NCBI RefSeq assembly: GCF_004348325.1
Contig: NZ_SMKF01000001.1
Coordinates: forward strand, 1-64,000
From: Micromonospora sp. KC213
GTDB taxonomy: Bacteria; Actinomycetota; Actinomycetes; Mycobacteriales; Micromonosporaceae
Direction: 5' to 3'
DNA length: 64,000 bases
The notes under the pieces were generated by a model. It ran no database searches. It was not told where the DNA came from and saw nothing but the letters and a program-made list of their open reading frames with translations. Of this stretch, positions 27,029-36,054 are shown one piece after another. The position numbers and the translations under genes were made by a program. The stretch's first letter is position 1. Each line of letters begins with the position of its first letter.

Positions 27029-28293
27029 TGGGCACGGCGGTGGATACCGGGCGGCTGGCCGTCAACGGTGGACCGGCCGTCCGTCCGGCGGACCGCCCCT
27101 GGCCGGTATGGCCGGTACCCGCGCCTGAGGCCGGCCGGTACCTCCAGGAGGTGCTGCACAGCCGACGGTGGGCGATCAGCAGCCCGCACCACGGCGACCT
27201 GTTCGAACGCCGCTTCGCTCGCGAGTTCGCCGACTACCTGGGTGCCCGGCACTGTGTGCCCACCGACCACGGGTCCAGCGCCCTCGTGGTGGCGCTGGAG
27301 TCGCTTGGCCTGGAGCACGGCGACCCGGTGTTGGTGCCGGCGTTGACCTGGGCCGCGTCGGCGACCGCCGTGCTGCGGGCCGGGCTGCTGCCGGTGCTGG
27401 CCGACGTCGATCCGGAGACCGGGTGCCTCGACGCCGCCGCCGTTCGCGACGAACCGGACGTGCGGGCGGTCGTGGTGGTGCACTGGGCCGCCACGATGGC
27501 TGACGTGCCGGCGATCTCCGCAGTCGCCGACGGCCGGGGTTGCGCGGTCATCGAGGACGCCGCGCAGGCGCACGGCGCACGCTGGCTCGGTCGCGCCGCG
27601 GGCACCCTCGGCCGGCTCGGCTGTTTCAGCATGCAGCATTCGAAGGTGCTCACCAGCGGTGAGGGTGGCGCCGTGGTGACCGACGACGACGCCCTGGCCG
27701 GTCGCCTGGAGGAGCTACGCGCCGACTCCCGCCGGTACCGCGACGACCCCCGCGAGGGCGAACTCGACCTGCGGGAGACGGCCACGGTGATGGGTGCGAA
27801 CTTCTGCCTGAGCGAGTTCGCCGCCGCGCTGCTCTGCGCCCAGCTGCCGCTGCTGGACGAGCAGCACGCGGTACGCAACCGCAACTACGACCGGCTCGCC
27901 GAGTTTCTCGCCGACGTGCCCTCGGTACGGCTGCTGCGGCGGCGCCCCGAGCAGGACCAGCTGTCGCTGTACGAGGTGCCGATCGTCTTCGACCGGCTGC
28001 CCGCGGGCATGGACAACGCCTGGGCCGCCGCCGCGCTCACCGCCGAGCTGGGCATGCGTGCCTATCCACCCCGGCCGCCGTTGCCGCGCAGCCCGCTGTT
28101 GCGGCCGTGGACGAAACCGGCGCTCGCGCCGCTCACCGAGCGGTTCGTCGCCCGCCACCGCGGCCGAACGTTTCCCGGCGCGGACCACCTCGCCAGCCAC
28201 AGTGTGCTGCTGCACCACAGCGCGTTCCTCGGCGACGAGCAGGACATGGCGGACGTGGCGGCGGCTGTCGCCAAGGTGGCGGGTGCGGCATGA
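27028..28293 (+). CDS. DegT/StrS aminotransferase, scyllo-inosose / 2-deoxy-scyllo-inosose type
   Basis: A 421-residue PLP fold-type I enzyme. The internal aldimine Lys is K206 in SMQHSKVLTSGEGGAVVTDD, close to the QQTKVLTSGEGGA signature of the glutamine:scyllo-inosose / 2-deoxy-scyllo-inosose aminotransferases (StsC, BtrS, NeoB, KanB group). Other family motifs: DHGSSALVVALESLGL, PALTWAASATAVLRAG and IEDAAQAHGARW. Its ATG overlaps the upstream stop by one base. Two genes away lies the cyclase that would make its keto-cyclitol substrate, so it probably installs the first amine of an aminocyclitol. Confidence 0.85.
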   Translation: MGTAVDTGRLAVNGGPAVRPADRPWPVWPVPAPEAGRYLQEVLHSRRWAISSPHHGDLFERRFAREFADYLGARHCVPTDHGSSALVVALESLGLEHGDPVLVPALTWAASATAVLRAGLLPVLADVDPETGCLDAAAVRDEPDVRAVVVVHWAATMADVPAISAVADGRGCAVIEDAAQAHGARWLGRAAGTLGRLGCFSMQHSKVLTSGEGGAVVTDDDALAGRLEELRADSRRYRDDPREGELDLRETATVMGANFCLSEFAAALLCAQLPLLDEQHAVRNRNYDRLAEFLADVPSVRLLRRRPEQDQLSLYEVPIVFDRLPAGMDNAWAAAALTAELGMRAYPPRPPLPRSPLLRPWTKPALAPLTERFVARHRGRTFPGADHLASHSVLLHHSAFLGDEQDMADVAAAVAKVAGAA

Positions 28294-29336
28294 CGGCCGG
28301 GACCGACCGACCGGGTGTCTCGGTGATCGTCCCGGTGAAGGGGCGGGTCGCCGAGACCCGGCGCATGCTCCAGAGCATCATGGTGGCGGCGGCACAGTGC
28401 CCGGAAACGGTCGAGACGATCCTGGTCGACGACTCGACGCCCCAGGACGCCCGCCAGCACCAGATCAACTGCGACCGGTACGGCGCCCGCTACGTGCGCG
28501 GCCCGCGCCATGTGGGCGCAAAACGCAATCGCGGCGCCGAGCTGGCCGTGCACGACCTGCTGTTGTTCATCGACTCGGACTGCCGCGCCTCGCCCGACCT
28601 GCTGCGCCGGTACGTTGCCGGGATGCGCGCCGCCCCGCCGGAGGTGGTGGGCATCGCTGGCCCGACGGTGGTTGAGCACAGCAAGACCCGGGTGTTCGAG
28701 ATCATGCGACGCTCGCACCTGCTCAACGGCGACCTGGAGATGCCGGGCGCCGGCCGGCCGCTGGCCTGGGCCACCACCAGCAACCTCTTCCTGCGCCGGT
28801 CAGCCCTGCGGGCCGTGGGCGGTTTCGCGGAGCGGACCGTCGGGGCCACCGGCGGCGAGGATGTCGACCTGGGACTCCGGCTCACCGGCCGGGGCTGGAT
28901 CATCCGGTCCGACCCGGACGCGCTGGTGACCCACGACCGGATGAGCACCGACACGGTCCGCTCGGTGTGCCGGCGGCTGTACGGGTACGGCCGATCCGAG
29001 CAGTGGCTGTCCACGGTCTACCCGCACCTGCGCCGGCCCCGGTTGATGCCGATCGTCGCCCTCGGCCTGACCGCCGGGATCGCCGTGGTCACGGCACACC
29101 GTTCCCGGGGACGGAGCCTGCTGCTGCTGCCCGTCGCAGGCGCCACCGCGGTCGGCCTGGGCGCCGTCCTCCGGTACGCCGATGATGAGCCGCCGCGCCG
29201 GCTCAGCCATGCGGCGGCGCGCACGATGCTGGAGTGGGTCTTCGACCTCGGGGCGGTCGCGGAGGCGGTCCGCCTGCGCCGACCGGTCCTGTTGTTCACC
29301 GGCTTCCGGTCGCCCGACCGCGACCCGGCCGCATAG
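28290..29336 (+). CDS. GT2 glycosyltransferase with C-terminal membrane helices
   Basis: A 348-residue GT-A enzyme: VSVIVPVKGRVAETRRML, ETILVDDSTP, LLLFIDSDCRASPDLL (the DxD), GGFAERTVGATGGEDVDLGLRL. After the catalytic domain come two hydrophobic helices (LMPIVALGLTAGIAVV and LLLLPVAGATAVGLGAVL), so it is membrane-associated. ATG 28290 overlaps the aminotransferase stop (ATGA). Its neighbours suggest it glycosylates the aminocyclitol or a lipid-linked intermediate. Confidence 0.8.
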   Translation: MTAGTDRPGVSVIVPVKGRVAETRRMLQSIMVAAAQCPETVETILVDDSTPQDARQHQINCDRYGARYVRGPRHVGAKRNRGAELAVHDLLLFIDSDCRASPDLLRRYVAGMRAAPPEVVGIAGPTVVEHSKTRVFEIMRRSHLLNGDLEMPGAGRPLAWATTSNLFLRRSALRAVGGFAERTVGATGGEDVDLGLRLTGRGWIIRSDPDALVTHDRMSTDTVRSVCRRLYGYGRSEQWLSTVYPHLRRPRLMPIVALGLTAGIAVVTAHRSRGRSLLLLPVAGATAVGLGAVLRYADDEPPRRLSHAAARTMLEWVFDLGAVAEAVRLRRPVLLFTGFRSPDRDPAA

Positions 29337-29356
29337 GTCCTGGGGAGGACGTCCTG

Positions 29357-30496
29357 TTGCACACGGAGAACCTGGTGTTCGGCACACGAGGGGTGCCGTA
29401 CCACTACGGGTTTGACTGCGGCACCGCGCTGCTCGACACGGTGCTGGACGAGGTGGCCGGAGGGCCGGTGCTCTTCGTTGTCGACCGTGCGGTGCTGCGC
29501 CGGCACGCACAGCCGGTCATCGACCGGCTGCGCCGGAAGGTGCCGGTGCACCCGTTCGTGGTGGAGGCCGTCGAGCAGCAGAAGAGGCTTTCGCTGGTGG
29601 AGACCCTGTCGGAGTACGCCGTGGAGCGCGGCTTCGACCGCGGCGGCACGGTAGTCGCCATGGGCGGCGGTCTGGTGGCCAACATCGCCGGGCTGGCGGC
29701 GGCCCTGCTGTACCGCGGGGTGCGGCTGATCCACCTGCCCACCACCCCTATCGCGGCATTCGACGCCGTGCTGTCACTGAAGCAGGCGGTCAATCTCGCG
29801 GCGGGGAAGAACCTGGCTGGTGCCTACTTCCAGCCGGCGCTCATCGCCTGCGATCTGACCTGGCTCACCACCATTCCCCCACGGGAGATGCTCACCGGGG
29901 TCGCCGAGATGGCCAAGAACGTGTTGGCCGTGGTGCCCGATGAGCGCGGCAGGTTCGTGACCGCGGTGGCGCAGCTGGACACCAGGCCCGCGGCGGCCCT
30001 GCAGGCGCTGTGGCGGATCGGCTTCACCGCCAAGAAACCACTGCTCGCCCGCGATCCACACGAGCGACGCGAGGCCCTTGTCTTCGAGTATGGCCACACC
30101 GTGGGTCACGCGCTGGAGTTCATGTCCGGGGGCGTGATGGGCCACGGCGAGGCGGTGGCGTGGGGGATGCTGGTAGCCGCCGAGGTCAGCACCATGCTCG
30201 GCTATCTCGACGAGGCGGGCACGGAGGCGCACTACGAGGTCGTCGGCCCGCTCCGCCTACCCGCGCCGACGACCGCGCTCGACTGGGTCGACCCGGCCGC
30301 ACTGCGGGCGCGGCTTGCCACGGACAACAAGCGAGGCTACCTGGCGGGCGGCGCCGGTGACGTTCCGATGGTGCTGTTGCAGGCGCCGGGGACGACTGTG
30401 ACGGGCCCGGGTGGGCTGCCGCTGACGCTGGTGCCGGACAAGATGATCCTGGCCGCGCTGGACCGGGTCCGGGCACGAGACGGGTGGGCGGCATGA
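29357..30496 (+). CDS. 2-deoxy-scyllo-inosose synthase-like sugar phosphate cyclase
   Basis: A 379-residue dehydroquinate-synthase-superfamily enzyme. The NAD loop is AMGGGLVANIAGLAAALLYRG. The decisive stretch, VLSLKQAVNLAAGKNLAGAYFQP, matches 2-deoxy-scyllo-inosose synthases (BtrC-type SIKQAVNL, SGKNL) and not dehydroquinate or epi-valiolone synthases. Zinc ligands are expected at E184 (GVAEMAKN), H247 (EYGHTVGH) and H263 (MGHGEA). DNKRGYL near the end is also shared. TTG 29357 is chosen for GGGGAGG 8 bases upstream. It converts glucose 6-phosphate to a deoxy-inosose, the first committed step of 2-deoxystreptamine pathways. Residue choice at the active site cannot exclude a related new cyclase. 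Confidence 0.85.
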   Translation: MHTENLVFGTRGVPYHYGFDCGTALLDTVLDEVAGGPVLFVVDRAVLRRHAQPVIDRLRRKVPVHPFVVEAVEQQKRLSLVETLSEYAVERGFDRGGTVVAMGGGLVANIAGLAAALLYRGVRLIHLPTTPIAAFDAVLSLKQAVNLAAGKNLAGAYFQPALIACDLTWLTTIPPREMLTGVAEMAKNVLAVVPDERGRFVTAVAQLDTRPAAALQALWRIGFTAKKPLLARDPHERREALVFEYGHTVGHALEFMSGGVMGHGEAVAWGMLVAAEVSTMLGYLDEAGTEAHYEVVGPLRLPAPTTALDWVDPAALRARLATDNKRGYLAGGAGDVPMVLLQAPGTTVTGPGGLPLTLVPDKMILAALDRVRARDGWAA

Positions 30497-31707
30497 CCGC
30501 TCCGGTAGTCACCGAAACGTCGTCGATGCGGCTACGCCGAGCCGGCGCGCTGGTCTCCCTGGCCGTCACCGCGTTCTGCTACGTCGCGATGGAGACCCTG
30601 CCCATCGGGATCCTGCCGCTCGTTTCGGCCGATCTCAATGTCTCCATGTCCATGGCCGGCACGCTGGTTACCGGGTACGCCGTCGTGGTCGCGGTGGTGT
30701 CGCTGCCGTTGACCTACGCCACCCGGCGCATCCCGCGTCGCCGGCTGATGAGCACCCTGCTGGCATTGCTGGTGGTCGCGACGGTGGTCTCGGCGACCGC
30801 ACCCACCTACGGGGTGCTGCTCGGGGCCAGGGTCGTGATCGCGATCACCCAGGCGTTGTTCTGGGCGGTCGCGGCCCCCGCCGCAGCCGGGATGTTCCCC
30901 GTCCACGTGCGGGGACGGGTGATGTCGGTGGTGTTCTCCGGGGCCGCGCTCGGCCCCATGCTCGGGGTGCCGGCCGGCACCTGGCTGGGACAGCAGGCGG
31001 GTTGGCGGGTCGCCTTCCTCGCGCTGGCCAGCCTGGCGTTGGTCGCCTTCCTGGCCATCGTCATGCTGATGCCGTCGGTGCCACCCGAGCAGGAGCACGC
31101 AGCCACCGGCACCAATCCCGAGGCGCACCGCTACGCCATCGTGATCATCACGACGGCACTGTCGGTCGCCGGACTCTTCACCGCCTTCACATACACGTCG
31201 GTCTTCCTCACCACCGTCAGCGGTCTGCCGGCGGCGGCGCTCAGCGCGGTGCTGCTGGCCCGCGGCGTCGCCGACTTCATCGGCATCAGCGCGGGCGGGT
31301 GGGCCACCGACCGTCACCAACGGCTGGCGGTCATCGTCCCGCTGGCGCTGCTGGCCGCCGCCCACCTGGGCATGTTCTGGCTCGCCGAGGCGACGCTGCC
31401 AGTCGCGGTGCTGCTCTCGCTGACAGGATTTGCGATGGGGGCGCTCACACCGGCCCTGTCCAACCGAGTCATGGAGGTGGCGCCCGGACGCACCGACGTC
31501 GCCTCGGCCGGCAACTCGGCGGCCTACAACGTCGGCATCGCCGCCGGCTCGCTCCTTGGCGGCATCGTCCTCCCCGCGCTCGGGGTGCGCGCCACCGCGC
31601 TGGTCGGCGGGATCGTGCTGCTGCTGGCCCTCGCCGTGGCACTGGCCGAGACCGGGGTCGCGACAACCGCCGCGCGGCGGACCAGCCCTGTTGGCGGGAA
31701 CCGGTGA
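30493..31707 (+). CDS. MFS efflux transporter (DHA1/sugar-efflux type)
   Basis: A 404-residue 12-helix MFS protein. The first helix AFCYVAMETLPIGILPLVSADLNV and the LVTGYAVVVAVVSLPLTYATRRIPRR motif A segment are typical of the AraJ/YdeA/drug-efflux DHA1 branch. It overlaps the cyclase stop (ATGA), so it belongs to the operon and is the best candidate for export of the product and self-resistance. Confidence 0.85.
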   Translation: MTAPVVTETSSMRLRRAGALVSLAVTAFCYVAMETLPIGILPLVSADLNVSMSMAGTLVTGYAVVVAVVSLPLTYATRRIPRRRLMSTLLALLVVATVVSATAPTYGVLLGARVVIAITQALFWAVAAPAAAGMFPVHVRGRVMSVVFSGAALGPMLGVPAGTWLGQQAGWRVAFLALASLALVAFLAIVMLMPSVPPEQEHAATGTNPEAHRYAIVIITTALSVAGLFTAFTYTSVFLTTVSGLPAAALSAVLLARGVADFIGISAGGWATDRHQRLAVIVPLALLAAAHLGMFWLAEATLPVAVLLSLTGFAMGALTPALSNRVMEVAPGRTDVASAGNSAAYNVGIAAGSLLGGIVLPALGVRATALVGGIVLLLALAVALAETGVATTAARRTSPVGGNR

Positions 31708-31980
31708 ACCCGGCGTGATCTGGGGAAAGGACGCCTTCACCCCGCGTCGACGCCACCAGCGCGTGGTCCACCAGCCCTGGCTCCGGATCCCGTCCCGACA
31801 ACACGGTGGCCTACCGCCGTTCCGCCAGCGCGCCTGCTGACCGAAGAGACGACCGGCGTAGTCGGACCTCGGCGACGGGCACTGGTGGATTGACCGACAG
31901 CTGATCTCCCGGCATCGTGGACCGATGACCCGTCTCGGTGCGGGCACCCGCTATTGCCGTTGCAGATGCAGCCTCACAGC

Positions 31981-34272
31981 TCACGTTCTCACGAATCTGA
32001 TCTCTGACGGGGTACCATCCACATCCACTGCTTCGACACCAATGATGTCAGCGGGCCCCGCAGCGACCAGCGTCACAGGCGAGTCGCCGGAAACATCCAC
32101 AACTGTGTCGCCGTCGACGTCGGAGATCGTGATCCCGCGATCGGGCCGACCCCAGACCTGAAGGGTGATCGCGGTGAACCGGCCGTCGCCGATGCGCTCG
32201 CCCGGTTCCACCGTGGGAATGATCGCGCCATGGCGGACGAACAGTGGAAAGGTCTCCAGTCCGTGCTTTGTCTTGATGTAACGGCCGCCCTCGACAACGG
32301 CCTTGGTCCAGTAGTCAACCCACTTTCCGACCGGCAGATAGACCATACGTTCGCCCGACGGATCGTTGACGGGAGCGACCAGAAGGTCTCGCCCGAACCG
32401 ATACTCCTGGTCAGCGCTCCACGCGACCGGGTCCTCGGGGTTGTCGACGTTGAGCGCACGGAGCATCGGCTCGCCGGAACGCGACGAGCGCACCGCCGCC
32501 GAGTAGAGGTAGGGAGCAAAGTGGTAGCGAAGCCTCAATGCCTCAGTGATCAGTCGTTCGACCTCGTCACTGAACTCCCACAGGTTCCGGGTCTTCGTGC
32601 CGTGGAACCTCAGCAGGGGTGAGAACGCGCCGAACTGGGCCCAGCGGACGTACAAGTCGTCGCTCGGCCTGCCATTGAAGCCACCGGCGTCGTGCGACCA
32701 GAACGGCACACCCGAGAGGCCATGGCTGGCCCCAGCCCGAATGGTCGATCCGAGCCCAGCCCAGGAAGTCTGGACATCGCCCGACCACTGGGCCGAGTGC
32801 CGCTGTCCGCCGACGAACGACGAACGCGTCCACACAAAGTCATAGCCGCGCACCTCGCGGGTAACCTCGCACACCGCGTCATTGAACAGCAGCGCGTAGA
32901 CGTTGTGCAGTTCGGTACCGGTCATCCCGTTGTGAGCGACCGCGTCGGCCGGCACTCCTTCGCCGAAATCGGTCTTGTACAGCGCGGCGCCAGCACGCAG
33001 CGGAGGACGCAACAGCTCCTTCCACCACTCCCTGGCCTCGGGATTGGTGAAGTCCACGATGCCGCTATCCGGCTGATACCCATGCCAAACATCAGCGACA
33101 TACGTCTCCCCCACACCATTTCTGAGGAAGTAGCCACGCTCGTCACCCTCGGCGAACACCGGCGACTCATGTGAGATGTAGGGGTTCATCCACAGGCAAA
33201 CCTTGAAACCTTGCTGCTGGAGATCGTCGAACATCTTGTCGGGCTCGGGGAAGCTGGCGTCATCCCACCGCATGTCCGACCAACTTCCGCCCACCTGCCA
33301 ATAGGTGTCGAGGTGGAGGACGTCGCAGGGAATCCCCCGCTCGCGGATCGTGGCACCGCGCGCCGTGAACCGTTGCTGGTTGTCGCGAGCGAAGCCCGAG
33401 GAGATCCAGGTGCCGAAGGCCCACTTGGGGGGCAGGACGGGAGGTGAGGTCAGACGGTTGTAGCGGTCCAGGATCTCGACCGGCTCTCCCGCGAGGATGA
33501 AGTACTCCAGCACGTCGTCGGGAACGACGATCTCGACCACGCCATGCGTGGACTGAGCCATGTCGAACTCGACAGGCGCACCGGAGTTGACCAGGACTCC
33601 GTAACCGCGGCTGGACAGGTAAAGCGGAACGTTCTTGTAGGCACGGATCGAGTCCGCGCCGAACGCGTCAAAGTTCCACATCAGCGGGCGCTGACCGCGC
33701 GCGTTCAATTGAGCAAAGCGTTCCCCGAATCCCGCGAATGCCTCGTCCGGGGTACAGGTGAAGGACTCGTGGTAGGCCACCGGCTCGCCGTTGACCAGAG
33801 AGCGACCGAACGGCAAGGTCCGCAGCCTGGTGGAGATATCTCTCTCGCCTCGATTCTGGCTCACCAGGGTCTTGGCGGTCGCGTCCGTGTAGCGCAGCGA
33901 CCAAGGGCTGAGCGTGGCCACCGCACGGACCGGACCGGCGTCTACCACCACTGTCCCGCATTCGACCGACACTTTCGCGTGCTCATAGCTGTCGGCATGG
34001 ACCAACTCGAGAATACGGGTCACCGTGGGCCGCGCCGCCGGCTCCGCCGACAGACGCATCCTGACGACACCTTCCGCCGCGGCGGTCAGGTCGACATAGA
34101 GCTCCTCGCCAGCAGATGTCGTCGCCACCAGGGTGACCGAAGCAGCTCCCTGCGCGACGACCTGAGCCTCCTGCACAGCCGACAACCCCTCCTCTCCATA
34201 ATCGCGCACCGGAAGCTCAGGCGGAGGCGCGACGAAGTACTCGCGTTTTACCAGCGGAGGGTGATACGGCAT
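31981..34272 (-). CDS. GH31 alpha-xylosidase (YicI-like)
   Basis: A 763-residue enzyme with the GH31 order: N-terminal beta-sandwich, FGERFAQLNARGQ, barrel with PKWAFGTWISSG, WMNPYISHESP, nucleophile D435 in LYKTDFGEGVP, and acid/base Asp in GGQRHSAQWSGD. KTDFGE is the alpha-xylosidase form rather than the WxDMNE of alpha-glucosidases. No signal peptide, so it acts inside the cell. ATG 34272 is chosen for GGGAG upstream. It is divergent from the GT/FkbM/GH3 operon across a region with a StrR-type box, so it is probably controlled with the cluster. Confidence 0.85.
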   Translation of the reverse strand: MPYHPPLVKREYFVAPPPELPVRDYGEEGLSAVQEAQVVAQGAASVTLVATTSAGEELYVDLTAAAEGVVRMRLSAEPAARPTVTRILELVHADSYEHAKVSVECGTVVVDAGPVRAVATLSPWSLRYTDATAKTLVSQNRGERDISTRLRTLPFGRSLVNGEPVAYHESFTCTPDEAFAGFGERFAQLNARGQRPLMWNFDAFGADSIRAYKNVPLYLSSRGYGVLVNSGAPVEFDMAQSTHGVVEIVVPDDVLEYFILAGEPVEILDRYNRLTSPPVLPPKWAFGTWISSGFARDNQQRFTARGATIRERGIPCDVLHLDTYWQVGGSWSDMRWDDASFPEPDKMFDDLQQQGFKVCLWMNPYISHESPVFAEGDERGYFLRNGVGETYVADVWHGYQPDSGIVDFTNPEAREWWKELLRPPLRAGAALYKTDFGEGVPADAVAHNGMTGTELHNVYALLFNDAVCEVTREVRGYDFVWTRSSFVGGQRHSAQWSGDVQTSWAGLGSTIRAGASHGLSGVPFWSHDAGGFNGRPSDDLYVRWAQFGAFSPLLRFHGTKTRNLWEFSDEVERLITEALRLRYHFAPYLYSAAVRSSRSGEPMLRALNVDNPEDPVAWSADQEYRFGRDLLVAPVNDPSGERMVYLPVGKWVDYWTKAVVEGGRYIKTKHGLETFPLFVRHGAIIPTVEPGERIGDGRFTAITLQVWGRPDRGITISDVDGDTVVDVSGDSPVTLVAAGPADIIGVEAVDVDGTPSEIRFVRT

Positions 34273-35198
34273 ATGCTGCTCCCAAGTCACCATCGTGACA
34301 GACCCCAAGGCCACCACACAGACAACATGTACTACCGGCAGGCGTACTGAACCATAGCCCGCACCCGATCCGTACGGACCGATCCACGGAGCCGTCCATC
34401 GTCAAATAGAGACTGGTGAGTGCCGTATGACATCATCGTTAAGCGGAATGGAGGGCTGCGCGACCACGCAGCGCTGCCCGGAAGGGTACAGCGATTCGGC
34501 TCGGCCGTACCGGACGGCGACGGAACCGAGACCCCGCACCTGCTACGGCTGCCGGTGGTTGCCTGGCCTCGCACCCGCTGCCTGGTGACACCCGCAGGTC
34601 AGAAACTCACTCGGACGTCAGCAGGGCCAGGCGTTGAAGGTCGCGGGGCGTCCCTGCCGGTTCGTGCTCAACTGCGCAGGACGGACAGTTGAACATGTCT
34701 CGTGCTGAATCAGACCGGACTATCCACCGGAGCCCCTACCGTCCCGACGTGCCACCTACGCCAGGGCCCGGCGGCGATCCAGGCCGTGAACGGCAGCGCA
34801 CCCACCCTGGCCGATGTCAGTGCGGCAGGACCAACGGATCCGACCCCTGCCACAACTCGTCAGGCACCCTCTGCAGATCAAACGCTCGGCCCCCAGGCTC
34901 AGCCGACTACCACCACCGAAGGGTTCCGGCCACCACCATCGCGACTCAGTCCGTCATCGCGTTTGCCCGTACCCGAGCACCGCGTATGATCGCTGACAAT
35001 GAGCGCGAACATTGTCCGCAAATCGACGCTCACGCCGTCAACAGCAAACTGGGTGGGCCAGGAACGCTGTTTCAGGTGAGGTGAAGCGAATTCCCGTCCG
35101 TCACCGCCCTGCATCTCGACGGCCAGCAGCCGACGATTCCGACGCAGCCAGATGAGTTCGGGGCCGACCCCCTGTGGTCCACTTCTCCCGGAGGCAAC
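34273..35198. other. 926-base divergent control region
   Basis: No gene of either strand is convincing here. The base composition is lower in GC than that of its neighbours. It contains the StrR-type palindrome at 34666-34694, roughly midway between the GH31 start and the GT start at 35199, so long 5' leaders are expected on both sides. Confidence 0.5.
34666..34694 (+). promoter_or_regulatory. StrR-type operator 2
   Basis: GCTCAACTG (34666-34674), an 11-base spacer (34675-34685), then CAGTTGAAC (34686-34694). The inner eight or so bases of the two half sites are exact inverted repeats (TCAACTG/CAGTTGA). Against the StrR consensus the right half matches 8 of 9. Confidence 0.75.
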
Positions 35199-36050
35199 AT
35201 GCAGCGCGGCGCCTATTTCCTCGCCAACGACGACATCCTGGAACAGGTCATCGGATTCCTCAACAGTTTCCGGATCCACAATCCGACGATCCCGCTTTGC
35301 CTGGTGCCGTTCGCGGATAATTTCGCGCGCATCGGCGGACTGGCCGACCGGTACAACTTCACGATCTGGCGCGACAACGACACGCTACAACGCTGCGACG
35401 CCATCAGCGAGCAGTTCCACGACGGCAGCACGATGGGCCAGTACCGAAAGCTGGCGATGTGGAAGGGACCGTTCGAGGAGTTCGTCTACATCGACTCCGA
35501 CACAATCGTGCTCGAATCGATAGACTTTGCCTTCGATCACCTGTCGCGATACGACTTCGTGACCTCCCACTCCGACATTCCCCGCATACGACACTGGGTT
35601 TGGCGTGATTCGATTTTCCAGACCAACGCCCTGCGGCGCGAACAGATAGAGTACGCCGCCAACACCGGGTTCGTGGTGTCGCGTGCCGGGTTGCTCGATC
35701 CCGAGGCGGTCTGGCGGGATCTCTCCGCACCGCTGTCCCTGGCGCCGCACATGGAACTACTCTGCCGCGAGCAACCCCTGTTGAACTTTCTCATTGTGAC
35801 GTCGGGACGGCCGTACTCGAGTCTGTGGACCATCGCCGCAGAGAAGAACGACCCAGATATCCCGCAGGAACAGTGGGCCGGCCACGATATCGGTCGGGTC
35901 GACGCGGGCCGGCTCATCCCATCCCAGGTGAACCGGGTCCTACTGGTCCATTGGGCCGGGGAGTGGCAACGAATTCGCACCGAGGGTGGAACACTTCCTT
36001 ACTATGAACTGTGGCAGCACTACCGCATGATAAGCGGCGACGAGAGGTAA
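35199..36050 (+). CDS. GT-A glycosyltransferase-like protein (GT8-like, Npun_R2821/2822 type)
   Basis: A 283-residue GT-A fold protein beginning RGAYFLANDDILEQVIGFLNSFRIHNP. It contains YIDSDTIVLESIDF, a DxD metal/nucleotide-sugar motif, and later HWAGEW near the C-terminus, as in GT8-like enzymes. It resembles proteins of cyanobacterial surface-sugar loci. GGAGG lies 4 bases before the ATG. It is followed after 4 bases by an FkbM methyltransferase and a GH3 gene, forming a three-gene operon. The acceptor is unknown. Confidence 0.7.
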   Translation: MQRGAYFLANDDILEQVIGFLNSFRIHNPTIPLCLVPFADNFARIGGLADRYNFTIWRDNDTLQRCDAISEQFHDGSTMGQYRKLAMWKGPFEEFVYIDSDTIVLESIDFAFDHLSRYDFVTSHSDIPRIRHWVWRDSIFQTNALRREQIEYAANTGFVVSRAGLLDPEAVWRDLSAPLSLAPHMELLCREQPLLNFLIVTSGRPYSSLWTIAAEKNDPDIPQEQWAGHDIGRVDAGRLIPSQVNRVLLVHWAGEWQRIRTEGGTLPYYELWQHYRMISGDER

Positions 36051-36054
36051 GAAG

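Noticed and set aside
29357-30496. Cyclase as 2-epi-5-epi-valiolone synthase (acarbose/validamycin route)
   Set aside because: The LKQAVNLAAGKNL and FEYGHTVGHALEF stretches agree with 2-deoxy-scyllo-inosose synthases. No valiolone-type kinase, epimerase or pseudoglycosyltransferase is nearby.
30532-31947. 471-residue minus-strand frame opposite the MFS gene
   Set aside because: Shadow frame rich in H, R, G, Q; the plus strand shows twelve transmembrane helices and an operon overlap.
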